DNA of 64,000 nucleotides from Methylobacter sp. (lineage in GTDB: Bacteria > Pseudomonadota > Gammaproteobacteria > Methylococcales > Methylomonadaceae). The stretch's first letter is position 1. Each line of letters starts with the position of its first letter. The stretch covers positions 1 through 64,000 of the forward strand of contig JAUXXQ010000024.1 in the NCBI GenBank assembly GCA_030684815.1, written 5' to 3'. Positions 16,942-24,642 of this stretch are shown piece by piece. Position numbers and translations under genes: made by a program. Below the pieces are notes generated by a model, which saw nothing but the letters and a program-made list of their open reading frames with translations, did no database searches and was not told where the DNA came from.

Positions 16942-17775
16942 TTAAATAACCGCCCGGTTTTTATTCCTAATCCACTCGCTCCACGAGCCCGCATAAAGTT
17001 TAGAGCCGGTTAATCCGGCATATTCCATCGCCAGTAAATTGTGGCAGGCGGTGACGCCGGAGCCGCAATAATGCACGACCTGTTCGGGAGCGTTCGCGCC
17101 TGTCAAGCGCTTAAATTGCCCGCGCAATGTTTCCGGCGATAAAAATAAACCGTTGCCATCCAGATTTAACTGAAAAGCGCGGTTTAATGCGCCGGGAATA
17201 TGACCGGCCACTGGGTCGATAGGTTCTTGTTCGCCGCGATAGCGTTCCGGGGTGCGCGCATCAATCAGGCAAATAGCTTTTCGAGCCAGGCTGTTTTGCA
17301 CTTGCAAGGCAGTAAGCCATGCGCTTTCGTTCAGGTACGGCCTGAATGCAGCCGGTTTAACGCGGGGCAACACGGTGGTGACAGGAAACCCCAGCTTTTG
17401 CCAGTGCTTGATGCCGCCATCCAATACGGCAACCTTGTCGTGTCCCATGCAACGCAATAACCACCAGAGACGCCCGGCAAAAGCGCCGCCTGCATCGTCA
17501 TAAACCACCACTTGGCGGGTGTTGGAAATGCCCCAGCCGCCCAGTTTTTTTGCCAATAAAGCAAAGTCCGGCAACGGGTGGCGGCCGGTAAAATCGGTGA
17601 TGGCTGAGGACAGGTCTTTATTCAGATGCGCGTAGCGGGCGTTGGCGATGTGGCCGTGCCGGTAGGCTTTAGCGCCGGATTCGCTATCCGCTAAGGAAAA
17701 GCGGCAGTCAACGATAATCCAATGGTTAAGGTGTTGTTCGAGTGTGGCGGCGGAAATCAGTGTCGTGTAAGTCAT
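16942..17775 (-). CDS. sseA: 3-mercaptopyruvate/thiosulfate sulfurtransferase
   Basis: This 277-residue tandem-rhodanese protein has an inactive N-terminal rhodanese (VDCRFSLAD start) and a catalytic C-terminal domain with the loop HYCGSGVTACHN. CGSGVTA is the form typical of mercaptopyruvate sulfurtransferases (SseA) rather than thiosulfate-specific CRKGVTA. GHIANARYAHL and GHIPGALNRAF are the usual rhodanese signatures in each half. It lies 4 bp downstream of the quinone oxidoreductase gene on the same strand, so the two likely form an operon. Confidence 0.92.
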   Translation of the reverse strand: MTYTTLISAATLEQHLNHWIIVDCRFSLADSESGAKAYRHGHIANARYAHLNKDLSSAITDFTGRHPLPDFALLAKKLGGWGISNTRQVVVYDDAGGAFAGRLWWLLRCMGHDKVAVLDGGIKHWQKLGFPVTTVLPRVKPAAFRPYLNESAWLTALQVQNSLARKAICLIDARTPERYRGEQEPIDPVAGHIPGALNRAFQLNLDGNGLFLSPETLRGQFKRLTGANAPEQVVHYCGSGVTACHNLLAMEYAGLTGSKLYAGSWSEWIRNKNRAVI

Positions 17776-17779
17776 CGTT

Positions 17780-18763
17780 TTATACCGTTAGAATAATTTT
17801 GCCAATATGTTGGCTGCTTTCCATGAGTTGATGGGCTTTTGCGGCGTCGCTGAGCGCAAAGGTCGAATCGATAACCGGCTTGATCTGCCCCGACGCCAAT
17901 AACGGCCAGACCTTATTACCCAGTTCGGCGGCGATTGCCGCTTTAAAATGGTCGTCCCGCGCCCTTAACGTAGAGCCGGTCAGGGTCAGCCGTTTGAGCA
18001 TAATTGGTAACAGGTTTAGCTCTGCTTTAATGCCCCTTTGCAGGGCGATTTGCACCAGCCGCGCCTCGTCAGCCATACAGGCCAGATTGCGCGGCAGATA
18101 GTCGCCGCCGATCATGTCCAAAATAATATCCACGCCTTTATTGTCGGTCAACTGCTTGACTGCTTCCACAAAATCCTGTTCTTTGTAGTTGATCGCTGCA
18201 TCGGCGCCCAGTTGCAGGCAAAACGCGCATTTTTCTTTAGAACCCGCAGTGACGATGACCTTAGCGCCAAAGGCTTTAGCCAATTGTATGGCCGTCGTGC
18301 CTATGCCGCTACTGCCGCCATGCACCAACAGCGTTTCGTCAGACTGCAAGCGGGCGCGGTCGAACACATTGCTCCACACCGTGAAAAAAGTTTCCGGCAA
18401 GGCGGCGGCTTGGATAAAAGACAAGTTTTCCAGTATCGGCAGACAGTGTGCCGCCGAGGCTAGGCAATATTCAGCATAACCGCCGCCAGTCACCAACGCG
18501 CAAACCCGGTCGCCTTGTTTTAAATGGCTGATATCAGAGCCCACCGCCTGCACCGTGCCTGCAACTTCCAGTCCCGGAATATCGGATGCACCGGCCAGCG
18601 GCGGATAAAGGCCCAGTCGCTGCATCACATCGGGGCGATTAACCCCAGCGGCGGCAACTTTAATCAGCACTTGGTTGGCCGACGGCACAGGAATAGCGCG
18701 TCGAGTGGGCTTTAAAGCACTGTTATCAATTTCAATGGCGAGCATTTGTCCGTTAAATGGCAT
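17780..18763 (-). CDS. NAD(P)H quinone oxidoreductase (zinc-independent MDR superfamily)
   Basis: The 327-residue medium-chain dehydrogenase/reductase has the quinone reductase hallmarks: GVNRPDVMQRLGLYPPLAGAS near 55 (PIG3-type wording), the nucleotide-binding loop VHGGSSGIGTTAIQLAKAFG near 145, and DMIGGDYLPRNL near 215. There is no catalytic-zinc cysteine, so NADPH-dependent quinone reduction is likelier than alcohol oxidation. It is the first gene of a pair with sseA. Confidence 0.9.
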   Translation of the reverse strand: MPFNGQMLAIEIDNSALKPTRRAIPVPSANQVLIKVAAAGVNRPDVMQRLGLYPPLAGASDIPGLEVAGTVQAVGSDISHLKQGDRVCALVTGGGYAEYCLASAAHCLPILENLSFIQAAALPETFFTVWSNVFDRARLQSDETLLVHGGSSGIGTTAIQLAKAFGAKVIVTAGSKEKCAFCLQLGADAAINYKEQDFVEAVKQLTDNKGVDIILDMIGGDYLPRNLACMADEARLVQIALQRGIKAELNLLPIMLKRLTLTGSTLRARDDHFKAAIAAELGNKVWPLLASGQIKPVIDSTFALSDAAKAHQLMESSQHIGKIILTV

Positions 18764-18831
18764 TATTGCACTACCCTAAAAAATAATTATAAATCAAAGT
18801 ATTATGGTATCGATTATAAACGCTGTTGGTT

Positions 18832-18918
18832 TCCCATTTAAAGCGGGACAAGTGTGCCGAAGTAGACCTTCCAGGTTTTTAAAACCTGGAAGGTCTGTCC
18901 CGTGTTAAGTTGATAGCC
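18832..18918. repeat. Repeat family A (ACCTTCCAGGTTT hairpin), copy 1
   Basis: The unit reads CCATTTAAAGCGGGACAAG, then an 18-bp stem AGACCTTCCAGGTTT/AAACCTGGAAGGTCT, then GTCCCGTGTTAAGTTGATA. Further copies are at 19620-19706, 41585-41723 (interrupted), 43846-43878 (stem only, changed on both arms) and 55432-55505. Confidence 0.85.
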
Positions 18919-18925
18919 ACGCTGT

Positions 18926-19480
18926 TCAACGGTAAGAGCGCGCTTGATGACGCAAATTATCCAATTCCCGTTGGTGGAAATAAAAATCATCGCGCAGGCG
19001 TTCCCGTTTGCGGTCCAGCTCACGAATCTCACCCCTAACCTTTGCGCGTTGCTCGTCCGTTAATTTTTTATCGCCCAAATTTTTTTCTTTGCCGGAAAGT
19101 TCATTATCCACACTTTCGAGAGTAGAGCGGTCTTCATATACAGCAAAAGCCGCAGCATGGTAACGTCGAAACAGCGCGTCAACCGATTGTGGGCATACAT
19201 AATGGTAAGGCTGTCCGCTCAAACCCACTTCAAAAGCATTATCAAGCTGACAATAGGTCATTAATCCCTGTTCGCGACCTGCAAAATAAGCCGGATTATT
19301 CACCGCAATGCCATACTCCGAACAAGCGCGTACATGTTCTGACAACCGGCTAGCCGGTTGACCTGTATAACCGTCATTGATGCCCAGCCCAAACCAATCG
19401 CCGCGCACACAGTCTTCCCGGCTCAGCGTTGCACAGCCGGTTAAAAAAATAACACATAGAAACCCAGTTAAACGCCGCAA
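18926..19480 (-). CDS. DUF2799 lipoprotein
   Basis: The 184-residue protein has a lipoprotein signal peptide (FLCVIFLTGC lipobox, Cys at about 16) and the DUF2799 body with WFGLGINDGYTGQP near 30, GREQGLMTYCQ near 68, and a charged coiled-coil end (about 118-180). It is probably an outer-membrane-attached periplasmic protein of unknown function. The frame opens with TTG, preceded by a strong AAAGGGGG Shine-Dalgarno. No in-frame ATG precedes the lipobox, so TTG is the best start. Confidence 0.75.
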   Translation of the reverse strand: MRRLTGFLCVIFLTGCATLSREDCVRGDWFGLGINDGYTGQPASRLSEHVRACSEYGIAVNNPAYFAGREQGLMTYCQLDNAFEVGLSGQPYHYVCPQSVDALFRRYHAAAFAVYEDRSTLESVDNELSGKEKNLGDKKLTDEQRAKVRGEIRELDRKRERLRDDFYFHQRELDNLRHQARSYR

Positions 19481-19502
19481 ATGACACCCCCTTTAAACAT
19501 AC

Positions 19503-19618
19503 TTTTTTTTCATTTTGAGCTACGTTGACCATTTGATTTTATGAAACGAAATAAAGTATCAGGTCTTGAATTTTGCACAATCAAATTGCTTTAAAGAAAT
19601 GCACAATGCAAGACCTGG
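19503..19618. repeat. MITE-like repeat D, left-truncated copy
   Basis: The copy runs from TTTTTTTCATTTTGAGC to GCACAATGCAAGACCTG. It shares its whole body with the copies at 20229-20354 and 23583-23721 but lacks the left terminal inverted repeat. It lies directly next to repeat A copy 2. Confidence 0.8.
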
Positions 19619-19619
19619 C

Positions 19620-19706
19620 TTTCCATTTAAAGCGGGACAAGCATGCCGAAGTAGACCTTCCAGGTTTTAAAAACCTGGAAGGTCTGTCCCGTGTTAAGTT
19701 GATAAC
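19620..19706. repeat. Repeat family A, copy 2
   Basis: Nearly identical to the copy at 18832-18918, from TTCCATTTAAAGCGGGACAA to TTAAGTTGATA, with the same CCTTCCAGGTTT hairpin. It is fused on both sides to repeat-D sequence. Confidence 0.85.
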
Positions 19707-19729
19707 CCAAGACCTGACCCTTAGCTGCT

Positions 19730-19818
19730 GGAACGGGGGTAATCATAATCGAGGTAGAGCGGCTCGTTACAACAGGCAATAAAAAGCCCCCTTAAGTTTT
19801 AACTTTGCGAGGGCTTTG
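19730..19818 (+). ncRNA. Possible tracrRNA remnant upstream of the cas9 fragment
   Basis: Between repeat D and cas9 lies GCGGCTCGTTACAACAGGC, then AAAGCCC (19783-19789) paired with GGGCTTT (19811-19817). Type II-C tracrRNAs have a similar order: a GUUGCUACAAUAAGGC-like segment and then a GC-rich 3' hairpin. There is no CRISPR array in the window to test anti-repeat complementarity, so this could equally be a simple terminator. Confidence 0.3.
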
Positions 19819-19924
19819 GTCGCTTGAAAGCGTTGCCTACGGAAAACAATTCCATTGGTATGAAAAGCAAACAATAGGCTATAGTTGGTTACACTACGGT
19901 TATAGATTATAGACAAGGACTCAA

Positions 19925-20228
19925 ATGGGCAAGAAAATTTTAGGGCTGGATTTAGGCAGTAATTCAATTGGCTGGGCATTACTGGAAGAAAACAATGGCA
20001 AACCTGACAAAATCATCAACCTTGGCAGTCGAATTTTCACCAAAGCTGTCGAAGAAAAAACACCCACGCCTAAAAACGTTAAACGCCGAAACGCCCGGCT
20101 TTTAAGGCGCGTTCTCCAGCGCCGCGCAAGGCGTAAATTACGAATGCTCAATTATCTGATCAAGCTAAATTTCCTGCCGCAAGAACTTGCTGCCAATCCG
20201 ACCCCGGAAATTATCCTTAACCGGAAAG
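19925..20228 (+). pseudogene. cas9: Cas9 N-terminal fragment, truncated by a repeat
   Basis: About 101 native codons remain. They contain the RuvC-I motif ILGLDLGSNSIGWALLEE with its catalytic Asp9 and the arginine-rich bridge helix KRRNARLLRRVLQRRARRK (about 48-67), then YLIKLNFLP. These are the two N-terminal landmarks of Cas9, with wording close to compact type II-C proteins. At about 20229 the reading frame runs into MITE-like repeat D and stops at 20278. RuvC-II, HNH, RuvC-III and the PAM-interacting domain are gone. No cas1, cas2 or array is present. The fragment cannot cleave DNA. Confidence 0.88.
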
Positions 20229-20354
20229 ACATTGTGCATTTTTTCATTTTGAGCTACGTTGACCATTTGATTTTATGAGAGAAATAAAGTATCAGGTCTT
20301 GAATTTTGCACAATCAAATTGCTTTAAAGAAATGCACAATGCAAGACCTGACCC
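20229..20354. repeat. MITE-like repeat D at the cas9 break point
   Basis: The repeat runs from ATTGTGCATTTTTTCATTTTG to ATGCACAATGCAAGACCTGACCC. The cas9 homology ends where it starts, and nothing cas9-like follows it. The missing remainder implies a deletion in addition to any insertion. The following 110 bp consist of degenerate CTTAGCTT/GACCCTTAGCT short repeats. Confidence 0.85.
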
Positions 20355-20472
20355 TTAGCTTCTTTCTTAGCTTCTTAGCTTTTGACCCTTAGCTTTGACC
20401 CTTAGCTGACCTTAGCTTTTCGCCTCACCTATCTGGCCAATAACCAGAAATAACCCACCACAAAAGATATTT

Positions 20473-21567
20473 ATGGAAATTAAGCAAGTCGTTATTCATG
20501 AGCTAATAAAGAACTCCGGCACAACTACTGCTAGCACGAAGCCTGCTAAAAAACTTTTAGATATTGACTCGGCGCTAGTTAATGAACTTGTTATCGAACT
20601 CAATAAGCTTTATGGAACCAAGGGTAATAATGCAATTTACGGTACTTTTTCCCGCACAAATGTGACTAATGAGTTTCCTAAGTACACGGATCACTACCTT
20701 GCAGATGACTCGGATGCTCGGTTCGTGGCTTTAAGTATAAGGTGTATGGCTGAACTTGAGAGAGAAGCAGGCGCGCAGCAATCTTCTACCGGAGGTTATC
20801 TTGTTTTTGCCAGCTATAAAGAACAGCATGATTTTTTAATGATTGCGATGATCAAGGATAAGCAAGGACTACAGGTAAATGCTGATCTGGAGCCGGTGAG
20901 TATTACTGCAATTGATTTGTCTAAAATTCACCAAGCGGCCCGCATAAATCTGAATTCATTAGCCAGTATTACAAGCAGTGAAGAAGCCCAGGAAGTTGAT
21001 GAGGCAAAAACGTATTTAAGTTTTGTCAGTCCAAGAACCAACCACGATGTATCCGGCTACTTTATTAAAGCATTAGATTGTTTAGATGGTGTTCCTACGG
21101 CAAAAGCAACTAATAATGCATTTGCGGCCGTCGATGCGTTTTGCCAATCCAATCAAGATTTAATACCGCTCAGGGCTAAGGTAAAAGATTCGTTAATTGA
21201 GTATCTTGAGACCTGTCTACGCCATAAAGAACCGGCAACGCTTTCTGGGATAGAGCATGTGATTCGCCAAGTGGTGCCAGCAGGCAAGCATACTTTAGTT
21301 GATGGATTTTCAGAATTCGCGAACAACGAAGAGCATCAATTACCCGAGGCTTTTGGGGTTAACGGTGCTAAACTTAAAGCCTATACTCGTATTAAATCGA
21401 AAACTCAGGATTGGGAACTTAGTTTCCAGAGAAATGCCTTGGGAACCGATGCAGACAGTGGGTTACGTTACGATAAAGATACCGGTTCGTTGACTATCCG
21501 ATGTTCAACCGACTTACAAAAACAGATCGAGGATCAGTTAAATACCAACACCCATGCAAACCAGTGA
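20473..21567 (+). CDS. NdpA/YejK-like nucleoid-associated protein
   Basis: The 364-residue protein resembles the 37-kDa nucleoid-associated family. It begins IKQVVIHELIKNSGTT, has an early ASYKEQHDFLMIAMIKDKQG beta segment (about 118), the YLSFVSPRTNHDVSGYFIKAL stretch near 193, and a C-terminal nucleic-acid-binding-like domain. E. coli YejK is about 335 residues and binds DNA. The next gene overlaps it by 14 bp, so the two are one translationally coupled unit. It lies in repeat-rich accessory DNA beside a cas9 relic. That raises the possibility of a defence role, which the sequence itself does not prove. Confidence 0.7.
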   Translation: MEIKQVVIHELIKNSGTTTASTKPAKKLLDIDSALVNELVIELNKLYGTKGNNAIYGTFSRTNVTNEFPKYTDHYLADDSDARFVALSIRCMAELEREAGAQQSSTGGYLVFASYKEQHDFLMIAMIKDKQGLQVNADLEPVSITAIDLSKIHQAARINLNSLASITSSEEAQEVDEAKTYLSFVSPRTNHDVSGYFIKALDCLDGVPTAKATNNAFAAVDAFCQSNQDLIPLRAKVKDSLIEYLETCLRHKEPATLSGIEHVIRQVVPAGKHTLVDGFSEFANNEEHQLPEAFGVNGAKLKAYTRIKSKTQDWELSFQRNALGTDADSGLRYDKDTGSLTIRCSTDLQKQIEDQLNTNTHANQ

Positions 21568-22852
21568 GCAATTTAAACAACTGATAACGCTGTACCGTCT
21601 GTTAGACCGACCTGCGTTAGAAGGCAATATGTTTCAAACGGAGGCGACTTGTTCGCCCGATTTGAGAAATTTGCTGCGTGCTTTGTGGTTAAGCAAAAAA
21701 TATACGATTGAATTAACGGTTGATGGAAAAAATATTTCAACAGAGATGGAAGACGACTTTCCAGAACTGAAAGAAAATCAATCGCTATCTATAAAACTTA
21801 CTATCCCTCGAAATGATAAAGGTTTTTTTTATAAAAACATATCGGAATGGGTTGCCTTAGCCGGATCTTTAAAAAAAGGCCGTATTGCACCAAACACCTA
21901 TCTGGCTGATGAAGACCTGATTGTTAATGATGAACAGGGTAATACTGAGGTTGCTAAGGTTAAACAAATTTGTCAGCTTATCGAACAATTGAATGAAGTG
22001 GCGCATTACCATGATGACAAACAGGGAACTAATGCCGCGTATCGATTAGTGTTTGTCGTCCCTGATAAAGACGACAAAGTTTATCGCCCAGTCATTCTTG
22101 AAACACAATTAACAGAAGATATTTTACGGGCGGAACAACCTGATATTTCTTTGCTGTGTAACATTTTGCAAGAACATCATACTGGCGGCAATAATATCCA
22201 TGCCATTGAGCGGCTGAGTGTTTATCGGATTGCATTGGCGGAAATCATTGAAAAAATACCCAAAGACACCAAGGCATTTCCCTATTTAGTCAAACATTGG
22301 CCTGATGTGACAGAAAGTTTTAACAAATCTTGGGAGCGTTATCTAAGCGGTTTTTCATTTAACAAACTCAAAACTGAAATGGCGAAACAGCAGATAGAGT
22401 TCTCGCAGAAATTAAGCGACATCGTCGCCAGTTTAAGTGGTCGCTTATTTAGTCTGCCGATTTCCATTGCAGGCATTGTTTTACTTGAAAAAGCCAACTC
22501 ATCTTTGGCGAATTGGGCTTATTTATTAGGCAGCCTATTGGTCTCGTATATGGTTTTTAGTGCAATAAAGATACAGCAAGAAAACCTTGAAAATGCTAAG
22601 GCCAGCTATGCAATGGTATTTTCAGAGATTGATAAAGAGATAAATGAGAAAAACAGCTCTATCCAAGATGAGCTTAGAAAAGTTAAAGACAGGCTGTCTA
22701 CAACTTTTTCAAAACTGAAATGTAAGTTAGCTTTTTATAGTTTTATAGCTTGGTTGCCATTGCTTGTTGCTATTATCTATATCATCGTTAAAGACGATCA
22801 ACTAATTCTACAAATAATCGAACAACTACACCGAAATAAAAATGACGTGTAG
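21554..22852 (+). CDS. Unknown two-domain protein with C-terminal membrane helices
   Basis: The 432-residue protein has a soluble N-terminal region of about 290 residues, no recognised motif, and four hydrophobic stretches in the C-terminal third: SGRLFSLPISIAGIVLL (about 295), WAYLLGSLLVSYMVFSAI (about 320), then a coiled coil (about 340-385) and FYSFIAWLPLLVAIIYIIV (about 393). It is coupled to the NdpA-like gene by a 14-bp overlap. It could be a membrane effector or anchor for that DNA-binding partner, which is inference. I do not recognise the family. Confidence 0.65.
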   Translation: MQTSEQFKQLITLYRLLDRPALEGNMFQTEATCSPDLRNLLRALWLSKKYTIELTVDGKNISTEMEDDFPELKENQSLSIKLTIPRNDKGFFYKNISEWVALAGSLKKGRIAPNTYLADEDLIVNDEQGNTEVAKVKQICQLIEQLNEVAHYHDDKQGTNAAYRLVFVVPDKDDKVYRPVILETQLTEDILRAEQPDISLLCNILQEHHTGGNNIHAIERLSVYRIALAEIIEKIPKDTKAFPYLVKHWPDVTESFNKSWERYLSGFSFNKLKTEMAKQQIEFSQKLSDIVASLSGRLFSLPISIAGIVLLEKANSSLANWAYLLGSLLVSYMVFSAIKIQQENLENAKASYAMVFSEIDKEINEKNSSIQDELRKVKDRLSTTFSKLKCKLAFYSFIAWLPLLVAIIYIIVKDDQLILQIIEQLHRNKNDV

Positions 22853-22960
22853 AAGCAAGACAGGGTCAGGTCTGACCTGGCCGTGGAGTTGCTGACTTGT
22901 AATGGCCTCGCACAACGATTATTTTCAGCTAATGGACAAGATAATAGTGCTGCTTTCTCA

Positions 22961-23308
22961 ATGAGCAAACCAGAATCCAAGGCTACTGTTCAAAAGTCAA
23001 TTATTGACGCAATTGCATTTCTAAAAGATGCGCACACCATGAAAGAAAAGGAAATTCATCAATTTCTTGAAAATAATAAAAGTCATTTTTTCCAGCTTCA
23101 GGCTAGAGCCGATCAAGGCGAGGCTGTTGCGCAATATTGTACTGGGCAATGTTTTTTTAATGGAATCGGTGTTACGAAGGATAAAAACAAAGGCTTTTTG
23201 TATTTTATGAAGGCGGCTGAGCAAGGACATGCTGATGCACAGTATAGACTCGGCTTTTGTTTTTTTTGGGGACACGGGGTATCTCCAGTTGAAAAACTCG
23301 CTAAAGAA
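22961..23308 (+). pseudogene. Sel1-repeat protein truncated by repeats
   Basis: From ATG 22961 the frame gives about 115 residues with Sel1-type repeats: GEAVAQYCTGQCFFNGIGV, then FMKAAEQGHADAQYRLGF, then GHGVSPVEKLAKEWLI. The third repeat is cut off where palindromic CTCGTTCCCAAG repeats begin at about 23309. The frame then continues meaninglessly to 23452. Sel1 proteins usually mediate protein contacts. This one has lost its C-terminus. A start further upstream at a GTG (22883) is possible but falls in repeat DNA. Confidence 0.6.
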
Positions 23309-23530
23309 TGGCTTATCTCGTTCCCAAGTTCCAACTTGGGAATGCATACCCTCAAGCTCTGCTTGATGTCCTCAGGCGGGACGGGGTTTGCAACCCCGTT
23401 TTTAACGTTTAATATCTCGCTCCCAAGCTCTGGCTTGGGAGTGACTACCTGACAAGCTCTGCTTGCTGGATAACGTCAAGCAGAGCTTGAAGGTATGCGT
23501 TCCCAAGCTGGAGCTTGGGAACGAGACAAA
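23309..23530. repeat. Cluster of short palindromic repeats (TTCCCAAGCTxxAGCTTGGGAA type)
   Basis: Successive hairpins CTCGTTCCCAAG...CTTGGGAATG, CAAGCTCTGCTTG, GGCGGGACGGGG...CCCCGTT, CTCCCAAGCTC..GCTTGGGAG and GCGTTCCCAAGC...GCTTGGGAACG follow one another. They end with a reverse copy of the first unit. No gene is supported from 23309 to 23742. Confidence 0.75.
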
Positions 23531-23582
23531 TGCTTTATCTATAACGCAAGACAGGGTCAGGTCTTGCATTGAGCGCAAGACA

Positions 23583-23721
23583 GGGTCGGTCTTGCATTGT
23601 GCATTTTTTTCATTTTGAGCTACGTTGACCATTTGATTTTATGAAACGAAATAAAGTATCAGGTCTTGAATTTTGCACAATCAAATTGCTTTAAAGAAAT
23701 GCACAATGCAAGACCTGACCC
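23583..23721. repeat. MITE-like repeat D, full copy with terminal inverted repeats
   Basis: The left end GGGTCGGTCTTGCATTGTGC and the right end GCACAATGCAAGACCTGACCC are inverted repeats of about 20-25 bp around a core with TGAGCTACGTTGACCATT. At about 139 bp, with terminal inverted repeats, no ORF and four copies in the window, it behaves like a miniature transposable element. A partial extra left end lies just upstream at 23549-23570. Confidence 0.8.
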
Positions 23722-23742
23722 TTAGCTGCTTCTTAGCTGCTG

Positions 23743-24486
23743 TTACTTTGATTTTCGGTTGCCTGTGAGTAAGCGTTCATACTCATCTTTAACCACTGCG
23801 TAACACTCGCACACTCGCTTTTCAAGTTCGCGGCGTTTCAACACTGTAATCCGGCCACGCCCGCGTGCAATCAACTTATCAGATTCTAACTGGCCAAGGA
23901 CTTTGGTTACGCTTTCCCGGCGTATACCCAATAATTGCCCAATTCTAGCCTGCGTTATGACCACTTTATTGTCATACAATCTGTCCAAGGTCATCAACAG
24001 CCATCTGCAAACTTGCTGTTCCAGATTATGATGCTGGTTGCATACTGCAACTTGAGAGGTCTGAGCAAGTAAGCCTTGCGTATAAAGCAGGGCTAAGTGT
24101 TGCAGTTTGCCCCCTAACGAGAATTCTTGTTTTATCAATTTACGGCTGAGTCGATAAGCATAACCTACGCTTTGCACTTCGGTGCTAGTAGGCAAGCTCT
24201 CCCCACCCATAAAAATGGATATGCCAATGATACCCTCGTTACCCACCAGAGCGGTTGCGCTGGTCGAACCGTCTTCCAGAGAGTAGACCATCGACACAAT
24301 GCCAGAGACAGGGAAGTGCACAAATTTTATATGGTCACCTGATTCGGATATCGTCAATCCCAAGGGTAACTCAACGAGCTTAAGATCGGGTAACAAACGT
24401 TTATAATCTGCGTCAGAAAGGGCTGCAATGATGAGGTTTTGCTTAGGATCTGGGGGCAAATCGTCTGTTATTATCGTTGGTGACAT
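23743..24486 (-). CDS. Crp/Fnr-family transcriptional regulator
   Basis: A cyclic-nucleotide-binding-type sensor domain (about 20-140, with HFPVSGIVSMVYSLEDG and LVGNEGIIGISIFMGG) precedes a C-terminal winged helix ITQARIGQLLGIRRESVTKV. No Fnr-type cysteine cluster is seen at the N-terminus, so oxygen sensing by FeS is unlikely. The ligand is unknown. The frame opens at TTG 24501; ATG 24486 is the more usual codon and is used here, giving about 247 residues. It is divergent from the WYL-GGDEF gene. Confidence 0.88.
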   Translation of the reverse strand: MSPTIITDDLPPDPKQNLIIAALSDADYKRLLPDLKLVELPLGLTISESGDHIKFVHFPVSGIVSMVYSLEDGSTSATALVGNEGIIGISIFMGGESLPTSTEVQSVGYAYRLSRKLIKQEFSLGGKLQHLALLYTQGLLAQTSQVAVCNQHHNLEQQVCRWLLMTLDRLYDNKVVITQARIGQLLGIRRESVTKVLGQLESDKLIARGRGRITVLKRRELEKRVCECYAVVKDEYERLLTGNRKSK

Positions 24487-24642
24487 GTTTTGAATATCCA
24501 AGTATGAAGATCGTTGATTGGATTATACCTCACGCGGTATCTTTACTGAATCTGGGCAAGAAATCGTATAAATACTAAAATTGTACTTTGGCGTTGAATT
24601 CGCTTTTGTATAAGAAATTTCCATCACCACAATAATCCAATT

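Noticed and set aside
23402-23632. A 76-residue minus-strand ORF in the repeat cluster
   Set aside because: It consists only of palindromic repeat and repeat-D sequence.
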